Shown here one piece after another: positions 6,647 to 12,611 of a stretch of 12,905 bases of DNA (the first letter of the stretch is position 1; every line of letters starts with the position of its first letter). This stretch comes from CAZFBR01 sp035353495 [NCBI: uncultured bacterium] (GTDB taxonomy: Bacteria; DAOPZR01), in assembly GCA_964517215.1 (NCBI GenBank), contig CAZFBR010000089.1, positions 1 through 12,905 on the forward strand. The letters run 5' to 3'. Position numbers and translations under genes: made by a program. A model generated the notes under the pieces. It worked only from the letters and a program-made list of their open reading frames with translations. It was not told the origin of the DNA and did no database searches.

Positions 6647-6812
6647 GAAGTGCCCCTGCGGTGCGCGTGACGCCGCGGCGCATGGTGAGCCGATAGCAAC
6701 GAACCGGGAGTCCGCATCGTCCGGATGCGCCTTGGCGCAGCCGGCGGGACACCCACCTGTTTTCGGACAGGTTCACATCGCTCCGGCGGGCGGCATCGGC
6801 GGGGGCATTGAA
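6647..6812 (+). ncRNA. ssrS: 6S RNA
   Basis: 6S RNA mimics an open promoter and sequesters the housekeeping sigma-RNA polymerase in stationary phase. The ends can pair: TGCCCC (6651-6656) with GGGGCA (6802-6807), and CGGTGC (6659-6664) with GCATCG (6793-6798). Internal features match the E. coli molecule in order: GAGCCGATA in the 5' half (6687-6695), an apical hairpin CGCATC/GATGCG (6713-6729), and the sequence ACACCCACCT leading into a 6-bp hairpin ACCTGT/ACAGGT (6755-6772) that corresponds to the 3' hairpin flanking the central bubble. GGCGGGCGGCATC then matches the 3' arm. Length (about 166 nt) and position directly after zapA also fit. Exact ends are estimated. The gammaproteobacterial neighbour ygfA (5-formyl-THF cyclo-ligase) is not here. 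Confidence 0.88.
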
Positions 6813-6832
6813 TTGCAGACAAGGACTGAGTG

Positions 6833-7510
6833 ATGAAACGCGCACTGTCGGACTATGATTTCACCAAAACCGTGATTGACGGGAAACAAACCGCGCTGGT
6901 GGTGTGCTACACGCCGGACTCGGGCCTGTGCAAGCTGGTCATCGACCTGGCGGAGGAGCTGGGTGAAAAATATGCGGCAACCCTGCAGGTCTACATCATG
7001 CATGTGCTCGACAGCAAGGATACCTTCCTGGCCCACCGGGTGATCAATCTGCCGACGATCCTCTTTTTCAAGGAGGGCGTGCTGATGAGCCGGCTGACGG
7101 ACATCAAGTATTCACCGCACCTGAAAAAGCAGGTGGAAAATCTGATCGGCGGCGAGTTCCTCATCAGCAACCCGCTGTTCACCGAGATCACCGATGAAAA
7201 TTTTGACGCGGAAACCAGGGATTTTCCCGGGCTGGTGATCCTGAATTTCTGGGTGTCGGGGATTGACACCTGCTGGGCGATGGAAAGCGACCTCAACGAA
7301 ATTGCCCGCATGTACAAGAACAGCGTCAAGATCTGCGTCGTTAACTGGAAAGACAGCCGCGACTTGGCGACCCGCTACCGGGTGGCCGATATTCCGACCA
7401 TGCTGTTCCTCGTCAAGCAGAAGGAAGAGGAACGGGCAGCCGGCCTGAAAAATTTCCGCTCGATCGAGAACATCGTCCGTCACGTCTGCTTCCGCTGCGG
7501 ACTGTCCTGA
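6833..7510 (+). CDS. Tandem thioredoxin-fold protein with degenerate active sites
   Basis: No named family was recognised, but the 225 residues clearly form two consecutive thioredoxin-like domains. Domain 1 (about 5-105) has the beta strand LVVCYTPDS, SGLC at 30-33 in the CxxC position, and a cis-Pro segment LPTILFFKEG (Pro74). Domain 2 (about 115-215) has LVILNFWVSG, IDTC at 144-147 in the CxxC position and ADIPTMLFL (Pro188). Each site keeps only the second cysteine, so a classical disulfide reductase is unlikely. The C-terminus carries CFRC (219-222). There is no signal peptide, so it is probably cytoplasmic. The ATG at 6833 is preceded by AAGGA at 6821-6825; an in-frame GTG one codon earlier is less well spaced. 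The gene looks somewhat less GC-rich than its neighbours. rarA follows after 13 bp. A chaperone or adaptor role is possible but unproven. Confidence 0.85.
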   Translation: MKRALSDYDFTKTVIDGKQTALVVCYTPDSGLCKLVIDLAEELGEKYAATLQVYIMHVLDSKDTFLAHRVINLPTILFFKEGVLMSRLTDIKYSPHLKKQVENLIGGEFLISNPLFTEITDENFDAETRDFPGLVILNFWVSGIDTCWAMESDLNEIARMYKNSVKICVVNWKDSRDLATRYRVADIPTMLFLVKQKEEERAAGLKNFRSIENIVRHVCFRCGLS

Positions 7511-7523
7511 CCGCGGCGGGCGC

Positions 7524-8768
7524 ATGGACCTGTTCAGCGCGACGACCGGCAGCGCCGGCGCCCCGCTCCCCTATCGCCTGCTGCCGCACACGCTGGAACA
7601 CTTTTTCGGGCAGGAACACCTGCTCGGGCCGGGCAAGCTGCTGCGCCGGCTGATCGAAAGCGACCGCGTCCGCTCCTGCATTTTTTACGGTCCGCCGGGC
7701 ACGGGCAAGAGTGCGCTGGCGAACATCATTGCGCAGCGCACCGCGGCGCGGTTTGTGCGGCTTAACGCGACGACCGCCGGGGTGAAGGATCTCAAGACCG
7801 CGGTGGATGAGGCGCGCGAGCAGCGCGACCGGTTTGCCAAACGCACCCTGCTTTTTGTTGACGAAATCCACCGGTTCAACAAACTGCAGCAGGATGCGCT
7901 CCTGCCATCGGTTGAAGAAGGCGTGGTGGCGCTGATCGGTGCGACCACCGAGAATCCCTACTATGCGCTCAACAGCGCATTGCTGTCCCGGTCAAACCTG
8001 TTTCAGTTCAAATCGCTGACCGATGCGGCGCTGGTCCGGGTGCTGGAGCGGGCGCTGACCGACAGTGCCAACGGTCTGGGGGCGTTTCATGTCGCCTTGA
8101 CCGGCGAAGCGCGGACCTGGCTGCTGCAGAAGGCGGCAGGTGACGGGCGGCAGCTGCTCATGGCGCTCGAAGTCGCGGCGCTGACCACGGCGCCCGACGC
8201 GGCGGGGCAGCGGGTCGTCGACGAGGCGACGGCGCGGGAAAGCATCCAGCAGGCGGCACTGCGCTATGATCGCGGCGACCAGCATTACGACACGATCAGC
8301 GCGTTCATCAAGAGCATGCGCGGCAGCAACCCCGACGCCGCGCTCTACTGGCTCGCGGTGATGCTCGAGGGCGGCGACGATCCCCTTTTCATCGCCCGCC
8401 GCATGGTCATCTTCGCCGGCGAGGACATCGGGCTGGCCGACCCGCAGGCGCTGGGGGTGGCGGTGGCGGCGCAGCAGGCGGTCGATTTCATCGGCCTGCC
8501 CGAGGGGCGCATCCCGCTGGCCTTTGCCGCGGTCTATCTGGCGCGCGCGCCCAAGGACAATCGCGCCTATGCCGGCATTGACGCCGCCCTTGCGTATGTG
8601 CGCGAACACCAGCAGCTCGAGGTGCCCGACCACCTCAAGGACAAGACCTACCAGTCCGACGCGGTGAAGAATGCCGCGTACAAGTATCCGCACAACTACC
8701 CCGGCGCCACGGTCGCACAGGACTACCTGCCGCCCGGCGCGCCGCACTTTTTTGCCGCTGACCGGTGA
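7524..8768 (+). CDS. rarA: Replication-associated recombination protein A (RarA/MgsA), AAA+ ATPase
   Basis: RarA is a clamp-loader-like AAA+ ATPase acting at stalled replication forks. The 414-residue product has the family start PLPYRLLPHTLEHFFGQEHL, Walker A GPPGTGKS (56-63), Walker B LLFVDE (109-114) followed by IHRFNKLQQDALLP, and sensor 1 GATTENP (139-145). The C-terminal tetramerisation region includes YDRGDQHYDTISAFIKSMRGS cut to its core HYDTISAFIKSMRGSNPDAA, then ARRMVIFAGEDIGLADP, and ends with KYPHNYPGA and QDYLPPGA. Both the length and all motifs are complete. It is 13 bp downstream of the thioredoxin-like gene with a weak ribosome-binding site, suggesting translation coupled to its neighbour. 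In B. subtilis the homologue (yrvN) also lies near a 6S RNA gene (bsrA), as far as I recall, so the neighbourhood may be old. Confidence 0.95.
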   Translation: MDLFSATTGSAGAPLPYRLLPHTLEHFFGQEHLLGPGKLLRRLIESDRVRSCIFYGPPGTGKSALANIIAQRTAARFVRLNATTAGVKDLKTAVDEAREQRDRFAKRTLLFVDEIHRFNKLQQDALLPSVEEGVVALIGATTENPYYALNSALLSRSNLFQFKSLTDAALVRVLERALTDSANGLGAFHVALTGEARTWLLQKAAGDGRQLLMALEVAALTTAPDAAGQRVVDEATARESIQQAALRYDRGDQHYDTISAFIKSMRGSNPDAALYWLAVMLEGGDDPLFIARRMVIFAGEDIGLADPQALGVAVAAQQAVDFIGLPEGRIPLAFAAVYLARAPKDNRAYAGIDAALAYVREHQQLEVPDHLKDKTYQSDAVKNAAYKYPHNYPGATVAQDYLPPGAPHFFAADR

Positions 8769-8771
8769 AAT

Positions 8772-8794
8772 GCCGGCGGCAGTCTGCCGCCGGC
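8772..8794. repeat. Perfect GC-rich hairpin after rarA
   Basis: GCCGGCGGCAG (8772-8782) and CTGCCGCCGGC (8784-8794) are exact inverted repeats around a single T, starting three bases after the rarA stop. The stem is very stable but not followed by a T-run, so it is not a typical intrinsic terminator. It may protect the rarA mRNA end or cause pausing before the next gene. Confidence 0.6.
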
Positions 8795-8819
8795 GGGAAC
8801 GGGGGTGACCGAACCAGCC

Positions 8820-9200
8820 ATGCACCAGACGTTCAAGCGATTCGTGAATCCGTCGCATCTCAATACGTACGGCACGCTGCACGGCGGGTGGCTGCTGCAA
8901 TGGTTTGATGAGGCCGCGGCGATTGCTGCCGCCGAACTGACCGGACGGACCTGTGTGACGCGCCATATCCGCGAGGTTGATTTTATCCACACCGCTGTGA
9001 GCGGCGATATTGTCGTGATCACCGTGCGGCCGGTCGCCGCCGGCCGCACGTCGCTTACCTTTGCCGGCGAAGCGATAAATCGCCGCACCGGCGACCTCAT
9101 GGCCACGGTCGGCAGGATCACGTTTGTGGCGCTGGATGGTGACCGCCGGCCGGCAGCACACGGGGTCACCCTTCCGGCTGCCGCAGGGGAGCAGCCGTGA
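8820..9200 (+). CDS. Hotdog-fold acyl-CoA thioesterase (YciA/BFIT-like)
   Basis: This family hydrolyses acyl-CoA to free acid and CoA, setting acyl-CoA levels in the cytoplasm. The product (126 residues from the ATG) shows VNPSHLNTYGTLHGGWLLQW, then FDEAAAIAA with the Asp of the catalytic helix, VTRHIREVDFIHTAVSGD and the strand segments VVITVRPV, GRTSLTFAGEA and GRITFVALD. This is a single hotdog domain of normal length. An in-frame GTG at 8805 would add five residues (VTEPA). Neither start has a perfectly spaced ribosome-binding site; the G-run at 8801-8805 precedes both choices, and the ATG gives the more usual N-terminal length. The last codons overlap the next gene, so the two are probably co-expressed. 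The substrate cannot be told from sequence. Confidence 0.9.
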   Translation: MHQTFKRFVNPSHLNTYGTLHGGWLLQWFDEAAAIAAAELTGRTCVTRHIREVDFIHTAVSGDIVVITVRPVAAGRTSLTFAGEAINRRTGDLMATVGRITFVALDGDRRPAAHGVTLPAAAGEQP

Positions 9201-10087
9201 CGCAGCCCGGCGGGGCGCAGCGCGTGGTTTTTTGGGCGATGGTGGCGGAATGGCTGCTGCTGGTCCCTGACCTGCTTGCCGCGCTGCTCTCGGGCTCAGT
9301 CACCATGTACGCCACGCTGTTGCGCAGCGGGGTCGAGGTGATTGCGGTGACCATCGCCTGGTGGGCGATGCGGCGCATCGCGGGGGGGAATGCCGCGCGC
9401 TATGACTACGGCGTCGGCAAACTGGAAAACCTGACGTCGCTCGGCGTGGCCGCGACGCTCGCGGTTTCCCTGCTCATTCTGCTCTACGAGGTGTACGAAC
9501 GCATCCGCCACCCCGAAACCCTGGATCCGCATCATTGCGGGGTGGCGCTGGGCATCACGCTGGTCGCCTGCTGCATCGACACGTGGTTTCTCCTGAAGTA
9601 CCGGCGTCTGGCGAAAACCGCTCGCTCACCGCTGCTGGCAGCGCAATGGCGGGTCTACCGGATCAAGGTCGTCTCGGGCGGGATTGCGCTGGCGGCGCTG
9701 GGGATCACCGTGGGCTTTTCCGACCGGTCGTGGGCGGCGTACAGCGATCCGTTCGGCTCGCTGGGCATGGCCGTCATCATTATGGCGACGGTCGGGTCAC
9801 TGTTCCGCAATGCCGTGACGGAACTGATGGACTGCACCCTGGATGAATCGCTGCAGCTGGCGATTGACCGGGTGCTGGCCGGCCGGTTTGACGACTATGC
9901 CCATTTTCACGGGGTGCGGTCGCGCCGCAGCGGCAGCGATATTTTTATCGAGATCCTGCTGGAGTTTGACGGGGCGAAACGCATGGCCGAGGTCCAAGCC
10001 GCCATCGACCGGATCAGCAGCGAGGTGCAGCGCGCGATCCCGGGCAGCCGGGTGCTGGTCGCCCCGGTGCGGGCGCGCCCGGGCTGA
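9197..10087 (+). CDS. Cation diffusion facilitator-like membrane protein with altered metal site
   Basis: CDF proteins export Zn, Fe, Mn or similar ions by proton antiport. The 296-residue product has the CDF layout: TM helices at about 10-30, 35-60, 80-100, 115-135, 155-175 and 185-205, the YDYGVGKLENL loop (compare FGYGKxE) after TM2, and a soluble C-terminal domain (about 210-296, GVRSRRSGSDIFIEILLEFD, VAPVRA). The metal ligands are changed. The TM2 H/DxxxD pair is Arg43/Glu47 (RSGVE), and the TM5 HxxxD pair aligns to Val153/Lys157 (VYRIK). It may therefore carry another substrate or have lost transport. It starts at GTG 9197 with AGGGGAG at 9185-9191 and overlaps the thioesterase stop by 4 bp, a translational-coupling arrangement. 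Confidence 0.85.
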   Translation: MTQPGGAQRVVFWAMVAEWLLLVPDLLAALLSGSVTMYATLLRSGVEVIAVTIAWWAMRRIAGGNAARYDYGVGKLENLTSLGVAATLAVSLLILLYEVYERIRHPETLDPHHCGVALGITLVACCIDTWFLLKYRRLAKTARSPLLAAQWRVYRIKVVSGGIALAALGITVGFSDRSWAAYSDPFGSLGMAVIIMATVGSLFRNAVTELMDCTLDESLQLAIDRVLAGRFDDYAHFHGVRSRRSGSDIFIEILLEFDGAKRMAEVQAAIDRISSEVQRAIPGSRVLVAPVRARPG

Positions 10088-10149
10088 CGGGCGCAAACTC
10101 GACAAGCTCAGCGACCGGCAGCACCTGGCAGGCGGCAGCCGTGCCCGGA

Positions 10150-10181
10150 CGGTTGCTGCGGAGGGTGCGCACCGGCAACCG
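10150..10181. terminator. Hairpin in the convergent CDF / glycosyltransferase gap
   Basis: CGGTTGC (10150-10156) and GCAACCG (10175-10181) form a 7-bp stem whose loop contains the self-complementary GGTGCGCACC (10164-10173). It sits in the 108-base interval where two genes converge, a place where a two-way transcription stop is expected. No T-run is present on either strand, so an intrinsic terminator function is uncertain. Confidence 0.35.
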
Positions 10182-10195
10182 GCGCAGTGCCGGAG

Positions 10196-11695
10196 TCAAG
10201 CGGCTGTATTTCGAACAATCGCGCGCCAGCGTGCGGCTGACCAGAGCGGCGCCCGGCACAGCAGCAGCAGCGTATCATACCGGGCAGCGAGTGCGGCGTC
10301 GACGAGGCGATTCTCTCCGCTGCGGATGGAATCAAGGTATCCGCCCGGGAGTTGCCGGTCGAGATGGCCGATGCGGAAACTCACGGCATCGGTCGCGGGC
10401 AGGCGGGCGAGGAGCGGATCGCAGAGCCCGGCCCGGTCAATGATGTGCACGGCCGGCCCGGCATAGTATCCCAGCAGTCCGACATTCCCGGCCACTATGA
10501 CAGCGGGCCCGCCGGCGCGCAGGGCTTCGCCCTGGAGCTGCCATTCGTGCGGCTGACGCTCGGCAAGCAGACCGGTGGCCGAATAGTAAAAGCAGCGTTC
10601 GTCGGCGATATCGCCGTCGCGCCAGTTGGCGAGTTGCTGTGCCAGATGCCCATAATCACTGCCGTGGAGCGGATTGGGGTAATGTGCGGCGAGTCCCAGG
10701 ACCATGGCTGCGCCGGCGAGCGCCATTGACCGGCGACTGGCGGCGGCGGGGAGCAGCGTCGCCAGTATGGCGGCGGCAATCACGAACAGCGGCGCCACGA
10801 ACCGCCCGCTCATGAAGTCGCCACCCACCCAGATGATATATCCCAGTCCCGCCAGCAGTCCGAAACCAAGCCAGCGCCGAATGGGCGACAGCAGGGCTGC
10901 ACTGACGGCAACGATAACGGCGGCAGCGGTAAGCGGATCCCAGTGCAGGGTATTGCTCAGACAGGCAATGCCCTTGCCGGCCAGCGTGCGGTGCGTGATG
11001 CCGGCGGCAAGCAGCTTGGCGTGGGCGGTGTTGGGGATGACGGTGCCGTAATAGGCCAGCGCGAACAGCAGCCAGGCGATCAGCGGCAGCATGCCGGCGG
11101 CCAGCTGCAGGAGCGCGCGCCGCGAACGCGCCTGCCACAGCGCATGCAGAAGCGGCGGCAGGACGAGCACGGCGGCGTCAAAACGGTTGACCATGGCCAG
11201 CGCCGCCAGCAGCGACAGGCGCAGGAGGTGCTGCCCGCCGCGGCGGTCCGGCGGGCGCAGATACCGGACAGAAAATGCGGCGAGCAGCAGGTACGCCAGC
11301 GGATTTTCCAGGCCGGAAGTGGCATAGTCGACGAAACCCTTGGCGTAGAACAGCAGCAACCCGATGGCCAGCACCGCCCAGCGGTGCGCGGCCTGCAGCA
11401 GCAGCAGATACGCTGCGCCCAGGGTCAGGAGCATGGAGCAGAGCAGGGTGCTGTAGTAAGGTTCTCCGGCAAGGCCGTTGACGGGAATGAGCAGCAGCAG
11501 CCAGAGCGGATGGGTATAGACCTGCACCCGTTCGGCAATATTCCAGCGCAAGCCATAACCGTGCAGCACATTGTCCACGACCCGGAAGGAAATGTAGGCG
11601 TCGTCGCAGAGCCAGGCCGTGCGCAGCAGCACCAGGGCCAGCAGGGTGAGCATCAGCAGACGCCAGCATAAAAGTGAACGATCTGCGGATGGCAT
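10196..11695 (-). CDS. Polytopic membrane protein, probable GT-C fold glycosyltransferase
   Basis: The 499-residue product has about ten or more hydrophobic helices. After the first helix (about 8-27) comes the acidic motif CDDAYISFRV (Asp31, Asp32), then NVLHGYGLRWN and YTHPLWLLLL. This arrangement is seen in lipid-linked-sugar glycosyltransferases of the GT-C superfamily, including arabinofuranosyltransferase-like and ArnT/PMT-like proteins, in which the first-loop acid is catalytic. The C-terminal 130 residues form a soluble, presumably periplasmic domain (YYSATGLLAERQP, VIVAGNVGLLGYYAGP, IIDRAGLCDPLLARLP). The ATG at 11695 is the first sensible start. It lies 6 bases from a -10 element, with no ribosome-binding site, so the mRNA may be leaderless. 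It probably modifies a cell-surface glycan; donor and acceptor are unknown. It is convergent with the CDF gene and divergent from rpe. Confidence 0.75.
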   Translation of the reverse strand: MPSADRSLLCWRLLMLTLLALVLLRTAWLCDDAYISFRVVDNVLHGYGLRWNIAERVQVYTHPLWLLLLIPVNGLAGEPYYSTLLCSMLLTLGAAYLLLLQAAHRWAVLAIGLLLFYAKGFVDYATSGLENPLAYLLLAAFSVRYLRPPDRRGGQHLLRLSLLAALAMVNRFDAAVLVLPPLLHALWQARSRRALLQLAAGMLPLIAWLLFALAYYGTVIPNTAHAKLLAAGITHRTLAGKGIACLSNTLHWDPLTAAAVIVAVSAALLSPIRRWLGFGLLAGLGYIIWVGGDFMSGRFVAPLFVIAAAILATLLPAAASRRSMALAGAAMVLGLAAHYPNPLHGSDYGHLAQQLANWRDGDIADERCFYYSATGLLAERQPHEWQLQGEALRAGGPAVIVAGNVGLLGYYAGPAVHIIDRAGLCDPLLARLPATDAVSFRIGHLDRQLPGGYLDSIRSGENRLVDAALAARYDTLLLLCRAPLWSAARWRAIVRNTAA

Positions 11696-11701
11696 ACCGA
11701 C

Positions 11702-11731
11702 AGTATAACTCACGCTGATTGCTGGTCGCAA
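11702..11731 (-). promoter_or_regulatory. Promoter of the GT-C gene, predicted leaderless
   Basis: Read on the - strand, TTGCGA (11731-11726, 4 of 6) and TATACT (11707-11702, 5 of 6) are 18 bp apart. The ATG at 11695 begins 6 bases after the -10, so initiation would fall on or next to the A of the start codon. A 13-base palindrome overlaps the -35. Confidence 0.6.
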
Positions 11732-11740
11732 CCGGGTTGC
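11728..11740. promoter_or_regulatory. Palindrome over the -35 of the GT-C promoter (operator candidate)
   Basis: GCAACC-G-GGTTGC is a perfect 13-base palindrome overlapping the - strand -35 element by four bases (11728-11731). Its placement suits a repressor or activator site, but no regulator is identified in this window. Confidence 0.3.
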
Positions 11741-11806
11741 GCGGACAGCAGTTGTAATCGATAACCGTGGAGGCAATGGCGAGCTGAGTAGGGCGGCAAT
11801 CCGGAT

Positions 11807-11872
11807 GCCTCCTGCGTTGGGCCGGTGCGTCTGCCGCCCGTGGCCGCACCGGCACGGCACGCCTCCTGCGTT
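11807..11872. repeat. 12-bp direct repeats flanking an inverted repeat upstream of rpe
   Basis: GCCTCCTGCGTT occurs exactly at 11807-11818 and 11861-11872, 54 bp apart in register, close to five helical turns. Between the copies lies an inverted repeat GCCGGTGCG (11821-11829) / CGCACCGGC (11845-11853) with a 15-base spacer. The second copy abuts the rpe -35 hexamer, sharing two T residues. It may be a paired protein-binding site, or a small duplicated hairpin element. Confidence 0.6.
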
Positions 11873-11901
11873 TGACAGCGTCGGGCGGAGGCGGCTATAA
11901 T
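11872..11901 (+). promoter_or_regulatory. Full-consensus sigma70-type promoter of rpe, predicted leaderless
   Basis: TTGACA (11872-11877) and TATAAT (11896-11901) match all 12 consensus bases, with an 18-bp spacer. Only GACGCC separates the -10 from the ATG at 11908, so the expected transcription start is at or within a base of the start codon. There is no ribosome-binding sequence between them. Confidence 0.8.
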
Positions 11902-11907
11902 GACGCC

Positions 11908-12609
11908 ATGAAAACGACCGAATTATTGACTGCGGCGGTGACGGGCCGCCCGGTGGCGATTGCCCCCTCCCTCCTGTCGGCTGATTTCACCGCCCTGCAC
12001 CGTGAGGTGACGGAGATTGCCGCTGCCGGCGCCCGGGTGTTGCATCTTGACGTGATGGATGGCCATTTTGTTCCGAATATAACCTTCGGCCCGCCGCTGG
12101 TGAAGTCGTTGCGCGGCTGTACCGATCTGGTGCTTGACGCGCATCTCATGATCAGCGAACCGGAAAAGTATATCGAACCGTTCGCGCAGGCGGGGAGCGA
12201 TTGTATCGTATTCCATTATGAAGCGCGGCCCGACCGGGCGGGTGAACTGCTGCGGCGGATCCGCGGTCTTGGAAAAAAGGCGGGCATTGCGCTCAAGCCC
12301 AAAACCCCGGCGGCAGCGATACTGCCGCTGCTCCCGGAACTCGACCTGGTGCTGATCATGACGGTGGAACCGGGGTTCGGCGGCCAATCGTTCATGGCTG
12401 ATCAGGTGCCGAAAATCCGCACGGTGGCCGAGGCTATCGCCGCGGGCGGGTATGAGTGCGAACTGGAGGTCGACGGAGGCATCGGGCCGGTCACGGCAAA
12501 GACGGTCGTGGCAGCGGGTGCCAACTGGCTGGTGGCGGGCAATGCGGTGTTCGGCGCTGCCAACCGCGCGGCGGCCATGCAGGCAATGATCGACGCCGTG
12601 CGCGGATGA
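11908..12609 (+). CDS. rpe: Ribulose-phosphate 3-epimerase
   Basis: Rpe interconverts ribulose 5-phosphate and xylulose 5-phosphate in the pentose phosphate pathway. The 233-residue product is a complete TIM barrel of the family: IAPSLLSADF, LHLDVMDGHFVPNITFGPP (His and Asp metal ligands), LDAHLMISEP (His ligand), KPKTPAAAI, MTVEPGFGGQSF, and EVDGGIGPVTA (second catalytic Asp) with the phosphate-binding VAGNAVFG. The ATG at 11908 gives about ten extra residues before the conserved core. It has no ribosome-binding site but sits exactly where a leaderless start is predicted. GTG at 11938 would be an alternative (223 residues) but also lacks a ribosome-binding site. The next gene starts 2 bp after the stop. 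Confidence 0.95.
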   Translation: MKTTELLTAAVTGRPVAIAPSLLSADFTALHREVTEIAAAGARVLHLDVMDGHFVPNITFGPPLVKSLRGCTDLVLDAHLMISEPEKYIEPFAQAGSDCIVFHYEARPDRAGELLRRIRGLGKKAGIALKPKTPAAAILPLLPELDLVLIMTVEPGFGGQSFMADQVPKIRTVAEAIAAGGYECELEVDGGIGPVTAKTVVAAGANWLVAGNAVFGAANRAAAMQAMIDAVRG

Positions 12610-12611
12610 CC

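Noticed and set aside
11696-11860. 55-residue N-terminal extension of the GT-C protein from GTG at 11860
   Set aside because: The extension is Arg/Pro-rich and non-membrane, reads through the promoter and repeat elements, and has no ribosome-binding site. ATG at 11695 directly precedes the first hydrophobic helix.
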